From Actinomycetota bacterium (GTDB taxonomy: Bacteria; Actinomycetota; Acidimicrobiia; Acidimicrobiales; Ilumatobacteraceae), in NCBI GenBank assembly GCA_016870215.1, contig VGCD01000016.1:1-39723 (forward strand): a DNA stretch of 39,723 bases, read 5' to 3'. Position 1 is the first letter of the stretch, and every line of letters begins with the position of its first letter. The notes below the pieces were generated by a model, which saw only the letters and a program-made list of their open reading frames with translations, searched no databases and was not told the origin of the DNA. Of this stretch, positions 17,291 through 25,973 are shown piece after piece. The translations under genes were made by a program, and so were the position numbers.

Positions 17291-18241
17291 ATGAAACTCA
17301 CACCACGTCACGGGCTCCTCTTTCTTGGCAGCCTGGTCACCCTTTCGCTCACTGCATGTTCTGGCAACGAGGCTGAAACCTCCGCGAATTCCATTGCCAT
17401 CGCTGCATCCTTTTACCCCATCGAAGAAATTGTCACGAATTTGTCAGGCGGAACCATCGGCGTTGTTGGACTAACTCCCCCGGGAGCTGGCGCCCACGAC
17501 ATGGAGCTGACGTCTGAGCAACTGGCCGAATTGGAAGAGTCCGATGTCCTTTTCTATTTGGGTGACGGATTTCAACCGGGAATCGAAAAAGTCATTTCAT
17601 CGTTGCCTGCCAGTGTTCGCGTCGTCGACTTGCTAGAGAGGTTGACTGTTCGCGACATCGTTCCTCAGCTTGAAGGACTCGAAGGTGAGACCGACGGCGA
17701 GGCATTGGAGTCTGGGAAGGATCCACACGTGTGGCTTGACCCCGCCAACATGATCATCATGGCGAATGAAGTTCGCGATGTGCTCAAGGATCTTCAGGGA
17801 GCAGATAAGAAGGCACTTGATTCTTCACTAGCTGAATATGTCGCCGAACTGACCACACTTGGCTCAGAGTTTGACAATGGCCTCAAGGATTGCGAAAGCA
17901 ATGTCATCGTTACTTCGCATCGTGCATTTGAATACCTTGCGGCTCGAACCAATCTGAAACAAATTGCTATTGCTGGAGTGAACCCTGATTCGGAGCCGTC
18001 AACAAAATCGATGCAAGCGATCGCGAAATTTGCCAAGGCCAATAATGTTTCAACAATCTTCTTTGAAGCACTTCTACCTGAAGATCTCGCACAGACAATC
18101 GCCAACGAAATCGGCGCAAAAACTGACCTTCTCGACCCAATCGAAGGCTTCAGCCAAGAAGACCTCGATGCGGGCGCAAGCTACATCGTGGCCCAACGGT
18201 CCAACCTCGAGCGTCTGCGCACCGGACTGAAGTGTAAATAG
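17291..18241 (+). CDS. znuA: ZnuA, zinc-binding lipoprotein of a zinc ABC transporter
   Basis: 316 aa from the ATG at 17291; codons upstream in the same frame run through the operator and cannot be coding. The N-terminus is a lipoprotein signal, with Cys23 in LSLTAC as the lipidation site. The cluster A-I zinc ligands are in place: His69 (GAHDMEL), His146 (DPHVWLDP), His210 (TSHRAFEY) and an acidic residue near LLDPIEG. The loop that is His-rich in many ZnuA proteins is acidic here (GLEGETDGEALE), so it may bind metal more weakly. znuC follows after six bases but is broken, and no znuB is present, so the transporter may not work. Confidence 0.93.
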   Translation: MKLTPRHGLLFLGSLVTLSLTACSGNEAETSANSIAIAASFYPIEEIVTNLSGGTIGVVGLTPPGAGAHDMELTSEQLAELEESDVLFYLGDGFQPGIEKVISSLPASVRVVDLLERLTVRDIVPQLEGLEGETDGEALESGKDPHVWLDPANMIIMANEVRDVLKDLQGADKKALDSSLAEYVAELTTLGSEFDNGLKDCESNVIVTSHRAFEYLAARTNLKQIAIAGVNPDSEPSTKSMQAIAKFAKANNVSTIFFEALLPEDLAQTIANEIGAKTDLLDPIEGFSQEDLDAGASYIVAQRSNLERLRTGLKCK

Positions 18242-18247
18242 TGACGA

Positions 18248-18555
18248 ATGACGAACACAGACAATGTCCTGCTTGCAGTTGAGCGATTGGGCGTGAAATA
18301 TGGAGACACGAGCGCCCTCGAGGATGTGTCGTTTGCTCTTCATGCGGGAGAAGTCGTCGCATTAGTCGGGCCAAACGGTGCTGGGAAGTCAACGCTGTTC
18401 AAAGCACTTGCTGGTCTTATAAGACACTCAGGCGACGTCTACGTTGCAGGTCAGCACTGCCATCACCTCGACCGAAAACGACTTGCGTACATTCCCCAAA
18501 CAACTGACGCAAACATTACGTTTCCCATCCTTGTGAAAGATGTCGTGCTCGCAGC
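18248..18555 (+). pseudogene. znuC: znuC, zinc ABC transporter ATPase, truncated after ~100 codons
   Basis: The first ~102 codons encode the N-terminal part of an ABC ATPase: an A-loop near VKYGDTSAL, Walker A GPNGAGKST at 41-49, and the Q-loop in AYIPQTTD at 80-87, followed by FPILVKDVVLA. After that the frame stays open to a TGA at 18784, but the text is only the antisense of an RCC1 gene. The ABC signature, Walker B and switch His are missing, so no functional ATPase can be made. The break falls at about 18540-18560. It is consistent with a deletion/inversion, or with an assembly chimera. Confidence 0.85.
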
Positions 18556-19434
18556 AGTACCGAGCTCGCCATCCATGTTAGAGCCCCAGCAGTACGCGCC
18601 CCCAGAAGATGTCACGGCGCATGAGTGGAAAGAACCCGCCGACACTGACACCGCGCTCGACAACGTTGCCTGTGAGCCGCCAACAGATGCAATCACCGTC
18701 TGCGGTGTGGTCTGTTCGGAAGTACCTAGGTTCCCAATTTGGCCCGAGCTGTTCGCACCCCAGCACTTCACAATCCCCGACTGAAGTACAGCACATGTGT
18801 GTGAATCTCCCGCTGACACCGCAAGAGCCGGATCGGTCGCGTCGAGGGCTTGCACCGGGGTTGAACTGCTTCCACTTCCACCGTTCCCAAGTCGACCATT
18901 CGAGCCGTTGCCCCAGCATCGCACCGAACCGGCTGTCAGCGTCGCACATGAGTGGCTGGACCCTGCGGTGATGGATGCAGCACCGGTGAGCACTTGAAGT
19001 GGTTAAAAAGTGATGCCAGATGAATTGTTGCCGATCCACGGTCCGCTCTCGCCAAAACAATGCACGGTTGTGTCGGACTTCAACACACAAGTGTGTTTTC
19101 CGCCAGCTGCCACGGCGGTGACATTCGACAGTCCAGGTACAGCAATCGGCGTTGCCGAGCGAGCGACGGGATCACCGGCATCGTTTGGGTCATAGCCGAG
19201 CTGCCCGAAGGCATTTGAACCCCAGCAATAGACCGACCCACCCGACACGTAACACGCATGGGACGTTCCCAGCGACAGTGTTGCAGCAGCCGCTCGACGA
19301 CTCGCGCCGGTGTCACCGGCATCAGCGGCGCCGGGCACCACAGTGCTTGCGGACACAGCGAGCGTGGCGCTCACCATCCCTAGAACAATCACCGAGGGGC
19401 GCATCACTGATTTTATGCCTGAATCTTTGTCCAA
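18556..19434 (-). pseudogene. Secreted RCC1-repeat protein gene, cut at the 3' end and with an in-frame stop
   Basis: The gene starts at 19434 with a signal peptide (hydrophobic VIVLGMVSATLAVSAS, then AADAG). Repeats of the RCC1 type follow: HACYVSGGSVYCWGSNAFGQLG, HTCVLKSDTTVHCFG, HSCATLTAGSVRCWGNGSNGRLG, HTCAVLQSGIVKCWGANSSGQIG and HSCAVTSSGGAYCWGSNMDGELG in short form. An in-frame TAA at 19003-19005 interrupts it; the frame resumes immediately after (PLQVLTGA). The 3' end is lost where it meets the truncated znuC. RCC1 repeats form beta-propellers; the paired cysteines of each unit suggest disulfides in an exported protein. Confidence 0.8.
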
Positions 19435-19521
19435 TTATGAACTCATTACAAGACAGCCGACCAACCTTGCCTGAATCGCACGTGTCTGACAAGGTTTACA
19501 GCCGAGACATCGGGGGGAACC

Positions 19522-21255
19522 GTGCTTGACCATCGAATCATCGGAGCCACGATTGTTGATGGAACCGGTGCACCCGCCTATCAAGGTGATATCGGACTTC
19601 GCGATGGGCGCATCGTTGCCATTGCTAAACCCGGCAAGTTGAACGAAGAGGCAAGAGAGACATTCGATGCCATTGGGTTTGTCGTTTGCCCTGGGTTCGT
19701 GGACATGCATACGCACTACGACGCGCAACTGTTCTGGGATCCGTTTGCAGCACCTTCACACATTCACGGTGTCACATCTGTCATCGGTGGTAATTGCAGT
19801 TTCAGCATTGCTCCCCTGCGCCCAGACGATGCCGATTACATCAGGCGAATGCTTGCGAAAGTTGAAGGCATGCCACTTGCGGCTTTAGAGCAGGGTGTGC
19901 CGTGGTCGTGGTTGACCTTTGGCGAGTTTCTTGATGCATTCGAAGGTCGCATTGCCGTCAATGCAGGTTTTATGGTCGGTCACAGTGCACTTCGCCGGTA
20001 TGTGCTCGGCGCTGAAGCGAATTTCCGTACGGCATCGGAATCTGAACTCGACGACATGCGCCGTGTTTTGGGTGCGTCGCTCGAAGCTGGGGCACTTGGG
20101 TTGTCGATGGATTGCTCTCACTCACATAGCGATGGCAATGGTGACCCTGTGCCTGCAAAGGGTGCTGACAACACCGAGATTCTTGCGCTGTGTGAGGAGA
20201 CTGGGCGTTGGCCGGGGACTTCACTTGAAGGAATTTTTGATGGAGCAAGTGATGGTTTCGATGACGCCGAACTTGAACTTCTGCCGGCAATGTCAGCCAC
20301 AGCAAACAGGGTGCTGAATTGGAATTTGCTCGTTGTGGATGCACGCGACCCTGATCGCATCAATCGTCACCTTGCCGTATCAAAGCGCGCGCGTGAAATT
20401 GGTGGGCGCGTAATCGCGCTCACTATGCCCGTCATTGTTCCGATGAATATGAGCTTTGGTAACTACTGCGCATTGAACCTCATGCCCGGCTGGGGTCCCA
20501 TCATGAATTTGCCTACTCCAGAGCGCATCGAAAAACTTCGTGACAAGGCGACGCGGCGCATGATGGTTGCACGTGCCGATAGCGAGGAAGCTGGCATGTT
20601 CCGCCGCCTCGCTGGCTTCGCCGACTATGTCATCGGCGACACATTCAGCGAAGCAAACAAAGGTCTCTCGGGCAGCAAAGTGCGCGATATTGCAGCGGAG
20701 CGAGGCGACATAGAGCCTTTTGACACGCTCATCGACATCGTCATTGAAGACAACCTGCGAACAGTGTTGTGGCCGAGTGCTCCCGATGATGACGATGCGC
20801 ACTGGAGCCTGAGACGAACATTGTGGGACGACCCCGATGTTGTTCTTGGGGGAAGTGACGCTGGCGCACATCTCGACCGCATGTGTGGTGGTTCGTACAC
20901 GACTCGCCTGCTTGCAGATTCCTTGAGAGGGCGGCAGTTGCTCAGCCTGGAGCGCACCGTTCATGCCCTTACTGATGTTCCGGCACGCCATCTTGGCCTT
21001 CGTGACCGCGGGCAAGTACGCGAGGGCTGGATTGCCGATCTCGTGGTGTTCGACCCTGCGACCGTCAACACTGCTCAGCCAACGATTGCGCATGACTTAC
21101 CGGGTGGTTCACCCCGTATGCACGCTAATTCTGTTGGCATCGTGAGAGTTTTTGTGAATGGTGTCATCACGGTGGCCAATGGATCTCCCACCGGTGCACT
21201 TCCGGGTACGGTGCTGCGTTCTGGCCGCGACACCGACACCGTCACTGTTCACTGA
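19522..21255 (+). CDS. N-acyl-D-amino-acid deacylase family amidohydrolase
   Basis: 577 aa from a GTG with GGGGGG-rich ribosome site about 5 nt upstream. It belongs to the metal-dependent amidohydrolases: the N-terminal small beta domain (ATIVDGTGAPAYQGDIGLRDGRI), the HTHYD metal motif at VDMHTHYDAQLFWDP, GGNCSFSIAP, and the late GGSDAGAHLDR motif with the catalytic aspartate; the C-terminus returns to the small domain (GWIADLVVFDP). D-aminoacylases in the family cleave N-acyl-D-amino acids; related members act on other cyclic or acylated amides, so the substrate is open. It is separated from the broken RCC1 gene by ~90 nt and is probably monocistronic. Confidence 0.9.
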   Translation: MLDHRIIGATIVDGTGAPAYQGDIGLRDGRIVAIAKPGKLNEEARETFDAIGFVVCPGFVDMHTHYDAQLFWDPFAAPSHIHGVTSVIGGNCSFSIAPLRPDDADYIRRMLAKVEGMPLAALEQGVPWSWLTFGEFLDAFEGRIAVNAGFMVGHSALRRYVLGAEANFRTASESELDDMRRVLGASLEAGALGLSMDCSHSHSDGNGDPVPAKGADNTEILALCEETGRWPGTSLEGIFDGASDGFDDAELELLPAMSATANRVLNWNLLVVDARDPDRINRHLAVSKRAREIGGRVIALTMPVIVPMNMSFGNYCALNLMPGWGPIMNLPTPERIEKLRDKATRRMMVARADSEEAGMFRRLAGFADYVIGDTFSEANKGLSGSKVRDIAAERGDIEPFDTLIDIVIEDNLRTVLWPSAPDDDDAHWSLRRTLWDDPDVVLGGSDAGAHLDRMCGGSYTTRLLADSLRGRQLLSLERTVHALTDVPARHLGLRDRGQVREGWIADLVVFDPATVNTAQPTIAHDLPGGSPRMHANSVGIVRVFVNGVITVANGSPTGALPGTVLRSGRDTDTVTVH

Positions 21256-21307
21256 CAACAGCACGTGCCGTTCGGTGCAGAATCTGGCAGTGACCACACG
21301 ACGGGTT

Positions 21308-21313
21308 TAGGGT
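21308..21313 (+). promoter_or_regulatory. -10 element for leaderless membrane-protein gene
   Basis: TAGGGT followed by six bases and the ATG at 21320. The layout matches other genes here, so transcription likely starts at the start codon. Confidence 0.5.
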
Positions 21314-21319
21314 CGCACC

Positions 21320-21814
21320 ATGTCATCATCACAAGTGCGCGCAATAGTTATTGCCCACGTAGTTGCGACATGGTTCATGGTGGGCCTCATCTGGACCATT
21401 CACGTGGTGCACTACCCCCTGTTCGCAGAAGTCGGTGATGCAACCTATGTGGCTTTTCAGTCAGCACACGTTGACCGCATCGGAAAGCTGTTGTTCGTTC
21501 CGTGGCTCACCGAGGGAATCACTTTGCTCGCACTGCTATGGCTGGCGTTCATTGCCGGACGACGAGAGCTACGAACACCGGTGATGATTGGCGCAATTGC
21601 AATGGCAATGGTGCTGGTACTCAGTGGTTTCTGGTCGGCACCTGCACATGGTGAATTGATGGATGGTTTTGACACAGCAGTTCACGACCGACTCATGACC
21701 GCCAACTTGATTCGAACACTCGCATGGACTGTGCGCGGGTTGACTGCAGTGTGGATACTCAGCCTTGTATGGCCACGCACTCGTGAGCTGCGACCAACAA
21801 CGTCAGCATCGTGA
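21320..21814 (+). CDS. Four-helix integral membrane protein, unknown function
   Basis: 164 aa with about four predicted membrane segments: residues ~8-28 (HVVATWFMVGLIWTIHVVHY), ~58-78 (LFVPWLTEGITLLALLWLAF), ~85-105 and ~135-152. Between helices 1 and 2 is HVVHYPLFAEVG...FQSAHVDRI, with several histidines that could bind metal or heme at the membrane surface. I do not recognise a named family. It overlaps the following SRPBCC gene by four bases (GTGA), so they form an operon. Confidence 0.85.
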   Translation: MSSSQVRAIVIAHVVATWFMVGLIWTIHVVHYPLFAEVGDATYVAFQSAHVDRIGKLLFVPWLTEGITLLALLWLAFIAGRRELRTPVMIGAIAMAMVLVLSGFWSAPAHGELMDGFDTAVHDRLMTANLIRTLAWTVRGLTAVWILSLVWPRTRELRPTTSAS

Positions 21815-22344
21815 TACTCGAGAATTGGGGTTCGACTCCCGATGAATGCAGCCGACCGATGGTTGGCGACGACATCTGTTCAGATGCGCGTCTTGTCGCC
21901 ACGCGTGCCATCACAATCGATGCGCCACTATCCGAGGTGTTTGCGTGGCTCCGTCAGATGGGCTTTGGACGTGCCGGTTGGTACAGCTACGACATCATTG
22001 ACAACCTTGGGCGTCGCAGTGCGCGAACAATCAACCCTGATTGGCAGTCACTTTCTGCTGGTGACAAAGTCCCTGGCGGTCCCACTTCGTTCACTGCGAT
22101 GGTCGTTGACCCTCCGCGTGCACTGGTGATTGCTCTTGGCGACGGAACACCAGAGCCTCGCAAGATCACATTCACGCTGGCGTACGAACTTCACGATGAC
22201 CCGCGCGGCACGCGCCTCGTGTCCAGAGTGCGAGCTCGAGTCAACCTCCCCGCTGGCCGCATCATTGAGCGCTTTCTGCTTGGTCCGGGCGATGGCATCA
22301 TGCTGCGTCGCCAATTGCTGAACATCGCACGACGCTGCAGGTGA
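21811..22344 (+). CDS. SRPBCC-fold protein
   Basis: 177 aa from a GTG that overlaps the upstream stop. The text from about residue 30 follows the START/Bet v1-like SRPBCC pattern: ATRAITIDAPLSEVFAWLRQMGF, RAGWYSYD, then PPRALVIALG, TFTLAYELH, GTRLVSRVRARV, ending in a long C-terminal helix (ERFLLGPGDGIMLRRQLLNI). Such proteins hold hydrophobic ligands in a deep cavity. The tight coupling with the membrane protein suggests they act together, perhaps on a lipid. Substrate unknown. Confidence 0.85.
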   Translation: MILENWGSTPDECSRPMVGDDICSDARLVATRAITIDAPLSEVFAWLRQMGFGRAGWYSYDIIDNLGRRSARTINPDWQSLSAGDKVPGGPTSFTAMVVDPPRALVIALGDGTPEPRKITFTLAYELHDDPRGTRLVSRVRARVNLPAGRIIERFLLGPGDGIMLRRQLLNIARRCR

Positions 22345-22375
22345 GCCCGACGAGCACGTACTGCAATATGGCAAG

Positions 22376-22381
22376 TACTCT
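22376..22381 (+). promoter_or_regulatory. -10 element for the 359-aa membrane/secreted-domain protein gene
   Basis: TACTCT, six bases, then ATG at 22388. The same hexamer and spacing precede the PrxQ gene at 35452. Confidence 0.55.
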
Positions 22382-22387
22382 CACATT

Positions 22388-23467
22388 ATGAGTCGGACTG
22401 ACAACACGCGCGTTGCCGGTGCTTTCTCGCTCGCAGCTGGTTTCGTTCACGCAGTGGCCGCAGGAACACATGTCGAGCACAGGTTCGCCGCGTTGTCGAT
22501 GGCAGCACTCGCTGCTGGTCAATGTGCCACCGGACTTGCGCTTCTAGCGTCACGATCTGGCCTGTGGCAACGAGCCCTCGTGGTCACAAATGTCGTTGCA
22601 ATCGTTGGCTGGATTGCGACACGCACAATCGGAATCGGCTTCATCGAAGGATTTAACACTGCTGAGTCGATTCAGACATCTGATGCCTTGTGCGCGTTGT
22701 TGGCAGTTCTCGCAATCATTGCACTGACACCACGTATAAGCGTGGCGCGCATTGGCCTGACAAGTGCCATGGCCCCAGTTATTGCAGTAATTCTTGCGGT
22801 ACCTGCCGTATACGCAACGGCTAACCACCAACACAACCACGGTGGCAGCACGTGGCCGCGTCCGTACTTCCCAAGCATCGGCATTGACATAGCCGACGTT
22901 CCTGGTGTCTCCGCAGAACAAGAGGAGCGTGCGCGCCAACTCGTCATCAACACCCAGCGCGACCTGGTGCGTTGGGCCGACTACAAAGTTGCAGTTGCCG
23001 AAGGCTGGCGATCCATCGGTGATGAAGCAACCGGGTACGAACACTTCGTCAACTTTCGCTACTTCGACGATAGTCAACTACTTGACAGCACCAAACCAGA
23101 GTCGATTGTGTACAAGGTGTATGGCGACAAGAAGATTCTCGTGTCTGCCATGTACATGGCCGAAGGTGAACCAGACTTAACTTCAACGGAACTCACCGAT
23201 TTTGCGGGTCCACTATTTCAGTGGCACGTCCACACAGATTTGTGCTGGACCATCAAAGACGGACGGCCAGCAGTTGCCGGGGTGACCGATGCGAACGGAT
23301 CATGTCCTCCGGGCTCAATCGCTGGACTCGTAAAGAAGCCGATGGTGCACGTGTGGATCGTGCCGCATCCGTGCGGACCTTTCGCGGCTGTTGAAGGTTT
23401 GGCTGAAGGTCAAGCTGCTGTCGACACTTCAGAACGAGTTGACATTTGTGGCTCACACAGCCACTAA
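22388..23467 (+). CDS. Membrane protein with histidine-rich extracytoplasmic domain, unknown
   Basis: 359 aa. The first ~140 residues have about four hydrophobic helices (around 10-26, 34-54, 60-80, 95-140), followed by a His-rich joint (ANHQHNHGG) and a soluble domain of about 215 residues. That domain contains YEHFVNFRYFDD, DSTKPESIVYKVYG, FQWHVHTDLCW and HVWIVPHPCGPF, and ends GSHSH. The conserved-looking HVHTD, paired cysteines (DLCW, GSCPPG, HPCGPF, DICGS) and terminal histidines suggest a metal-binding exported domain. I do not recognise a named family. It converges on cysH with overlapping stop codons. Confidence 0.8.
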   Translation: MSRTDNTRVAGAFSLAAGFVHAVAAGTHVEHRFAALSMAALAAGQCATGLALLASRSGLWQRALVVTNVVAIVGWIATRTIGIGFIEGFNTAESIQTSDALCALLAVLAIIALTPRISVARIGLTSAMAPVIAVILAVPAVYATANHQHNHGGSTWPRPYFPSIGIDIADVPGVSAEQEERARQLVINTQRDLVRWADYKVAVAEGWRSIGDEATGYEHFVNFRYFDDSQLLDSTKPESIVYKVYGDKKILVSAMYMAEGEPDLTSTELTDFAGPLFQWHVHTDLCWTIKDGRPAVAGVTDANGSCPPGSIAGLVKKPMVHVWIVPHPCGPFAAVEGLAEGQAAVDTSERVDICGSHSH

Positions 23468-24177
23468 CGCGACGACACCTTCACGCGACTGACCCGAAGC
23501 TCGTGTAACCCGCACTCGGTCTTGTCTTGACCTGCCCAACGACCAGATCGCGGATCGGCACCTGGTTCGACTGTTTGCGTGCAGGGCCAGCAACCAATAG
23601 ACGCATAACCCTGTGCTGTGAGTGGATTCTCTGGCAAACCGTGACGCGCCTTGTAGGCAGCGGCATCAGCGTCACTCCACGTAGCGATGGGATTCACTTT
23701 CACCACGTCACGAAAAGGCTCAAGCGCAACCACTTGTGTGTTTGAACGCATGGTGGAATCGTCACGCCGAAGACCGGTCATCCATGCGTGCCGGCCTTCC
23801 AAGAGGCGTTCAAGTGGAGCCACTTTGCGCACAGCACAACATGCATCGGTGTCGAGTTTCCAGAGTTCAACATCTGCTGCAATTCCCTCGGGCTGAACCG
23901 TCGTCAAATTGCCCCCCATGCGCTGCTGCAACTCGTGAGCAAACGAAAGTGTTTCAGGGAACAGAAACTGGGTGTCGAGCAACACCACTTCGATCAATGG
24001 CGAGACACTCCATGCAAGGTGTGCAAGTGTCGCGTCACCGAAGCTCGACGTGACGACCATGTGGTGATCGAAATAGTTGTGAGCCCATTCAATGACGTGC
24101 TCTGCAGATTTCTCTGACAACTCTTGGTTGAGCTCAGACACCTCATCTATGCCAAGGTGCAGCGGGTGATGACTCAC
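23464..24177 (-). CDS. cysH: CysH, adenylyl/phosphoadenylyl-sulfate reductase with Fe-S motif
   Basis: 237 aa from the GTG at 24177, chosen because it overlaps the sulfite reductase stop as GTGA with GGAG about 8 nt before; a GTG three codons earlier is possible. It reduces activated sulfate to sulfite. The PP-loop SSFGDATLAH lies near residue 45. Cys pairs at ~113-114 (DACCAVRK) and 196/199 (IGCWPCT) match the [4Fe-4S] site of APS reductases, and ECGLHE near 221-226 holds the catalytic cysteine. With this Fe-S motif, APS is the likelier substrate than PAPS. It is the last gene of the siroheme/sulfite operon. Confidence 0.95.
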   Translation of the reverse strand: MSHHPLHLGIDEVSELNQELSEKSAEHVIEWAHNYFDHHMVVTSSFGDATLAHLAWSVSPLIEVVLLDTQFLFPETLSFAHELQQRMGGNLTTVQPEGIAADVELWKLDTDACCAVRKVAPLERLLEGRHAWMTGLRRDDSTMRSNTQVVALEPFRDVVKVNPIATWSDADAAAYKARHGLPENPLTAQGYASIGCWPCTQTVEPGADPRSGRWAGQDKTECGLHELRVSRVKVSSR

Positions 24178-25964
24178 GTCGCACACTCCGACTCTGACAC
24201 CTCTGCCACATACGGACCGGTCTCGTCGTAGTCGACATAGAAGTGTGGTGCGTCGTCTGGTTTGGGAACCACGTCAAGGTCGAGAAGGTCTTTCGCAACA
24301 GATGTGGCACCGCCAGCGCGATCGAGCCAGGCGGTGAAGGTCTCCCCCGCTGAACGCTCATTGGCGAACTTGCGCACAACGCGCGCCACCGCCAGCGGCG
24401 CGTTCTTGGCGGGAAGTCTGAGTGCCTTTTGACCGAAGTGAATCTGTTCCTGCCCGACATGACCGCCGAGCAACAACTGATACCCCGGCAATGATTTGCC
24501 GTTCGCACGTCGCTCAGCTCCGAACAAACCAATGTCTGCGGCGTGATGTTGACCACATGAGTTCGTGCAACCCGAGATGTTGATGCGTACGCCACCAACT
24601 TCTGCCAAGCCAGACTCTTCCAACTCGTCTCCAATGGCCTTGGCCAAACCACGTGACTGTGTGACGGCGATATTGCAGGTGTCTGCACCTGGGCATGCAA
24701 CGACGTCACGCGCAAGTTCGGCACCTGGTCGCGCCATGCCAATTGCTTCGAGACGATCGAACAATGTGCGCAGTTGGTCTTCGCGAAGGCCGCGAAACAC
24801 CACGTTTTGACGGTTCGACAAACGCACGTCAGCACCGAGGTCTCGTTGAATATCTGCGAGCGAACGGAACTGAGACGCGGTGATGTCACCAAGTGCTGCA
24901 TATGCGATTGCCGACACCGTTCCCTTCGCTGCACCACGCACAACACTTGCTTGTTCCCACCGCATGAACGGGTCTGATGAGCGCAGCTCAACGCGCACTC
25001 CCTGACCGACTGCGGTCACTTCGCCACTTGCAGCTGTGCCTGCGGGTGCATCGCCCACAGAGGAAACTTCCGGTGGAATGCCGCCGGGCCACGTGGATGA
25101 CGCTGGCAGGGTGTGACGCAACTTGATGACTCGTCGACGCACTTCCTCGATACCGAGTTGGTCGACAACCCACTTCAAGCGTGCACGCAACTTGTTGTCG
25201 CGGTTGCCTGTTTGATCAAAGACACGCAACGTCGCTTCAATGGTCGGAAGCAAGTCTTCCTTGGAAGTGAAGTCTTCGAGTGCGAGAGCAGGATGTGGGT
25301 TCGCACCCAAACCACCGGCGATGTACACGCGGAAGCCAGATTCGATCGAGCCGTCTTCCTTGGTGCGTGTTACTGCCACTGCGCCGATGTCGTTGAACAT
25401 GGCCTGACCACAGTCGGTTGAGCACCCGGAGAAGTTGACTTTGAACTTTCGTGGTAAACGTTGACCCAGTGGGTTACGCACAAAATGGCGGAACGTTGCT
25501 TCTGCCCAGGGCGTGACATCCAACTTCTCGTGTGGACACGCGCCAGCCAAGTGGCAGGCCATCACGTTGCGAACGGTGTCACCGCAAGCCTCACGACTGG
25601 TGAGTCCGACGTCTGCCAAACGGCGCAGCAAGTCGGGAATGCGTCGTAGTTCAACGAAGTGGAACTGAATGTTCTGACGCGTGGTGATGTGGCCCCAGCC
25701 CCGCGAGAACTGCTCGGCCAGGTCACCCATGAGCTCAAGTTGCTGCGGCGTGATGGTTCCTGCCGGCAATTTGATGCGCACCATCTGATTGGTGCCACCT
25801 TGACGTTGACCATAAATGCCGTTGTTCAATCGCATCACACGGAACACGTCTTCTGTGATCTCGCCCGAGAGGTACTGCTCGATAGCCAGCTCAAAGCGTT
25901 CAATATCACGCAACTGCTCTTCGTAGAGATCACGCGGAATGGGTGCGGGGACGATGCTCGTCAT
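24174..25964 (-). CDS. sir: Siroheme/[4Fe-4S] sulfite reductase (ferredoxin type)
   Basis: 596 aa, with the duplicated ferredoxin-like plus reductase halves of the nitrite/sulfite reductase family. Siroheme and cluster ligands are Cys424 and Cys430 (CPGADTC) and Cys466 and Cys470 (SGCTNSC). RQNIQFHF near 96-103 and NRQNVVFRG near 384-392 are the paired sulfite-binding arginine regions. It carries out the six-electron reduction of sulfite to sulfide. Its neighbours (siroheme enzymes upstream, cysH downstream) favour sulfite over nitrite. Nine bases separate it from the upstream 85-aa gene. Confidence 0.94.
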   Translation of the reverse strand: MTSIVPAPIPRDLYEEQLRDIERFELAIEQYLSGEITEDVFRVMRLNNGIYGQRQGGTNQMVRIKLPAGTITPQQLELMGDLAEQFSRGWGHITTRQNIQFHFVELRRIPDLLRRLADVGLTSREACGDTVRNVMACHLAGACPHEKLDVTPWAEATFRHFVRNPLGQRLPRKFKVNFSGCSTDCGQAMFNDIGAVAVTRTKEDGSIESGFRVYIAGGLGANPHPALALEDFTSKEDLLPTIEATLRVFDQTGNRDNKLRARLKWVVDQLGIEEVRRRVIKLRHTLPASSTWPGGIPPEVSSVGDAPAGTAASGEVTAVGQGVRVELRSSDPFMRWEQASVVRGAAKGTVSAIAYAALGDITASQFRSLADIQRDLGADVRLSNRQNVVFRGLREDQLRTLFDRLEAIGMARPGAELARDVVACPGADTCNIAVTQSRGLAKAIGDELEESGLAEVGGVRINISGCTNSCGQHHAADIGLFGAERRANGKSLPGYQLLLGGHVGQEQIHFGQKALRLPAKNAPLAVARVVRKFANERSAGETFTAWLDRAGGATSVAKDLLDLDVVPKPDDAPHFYVDYDETGPYVAEVSESECAT

Positions 25965-25973
25965 GTTGTTCTC

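Noticed and set aside
20380-21093. Long minus-strand frame inside the amidohydrolase gene
   Set aside because: Antisense shadow of a well-supported enzyme; composition is not protein-like.
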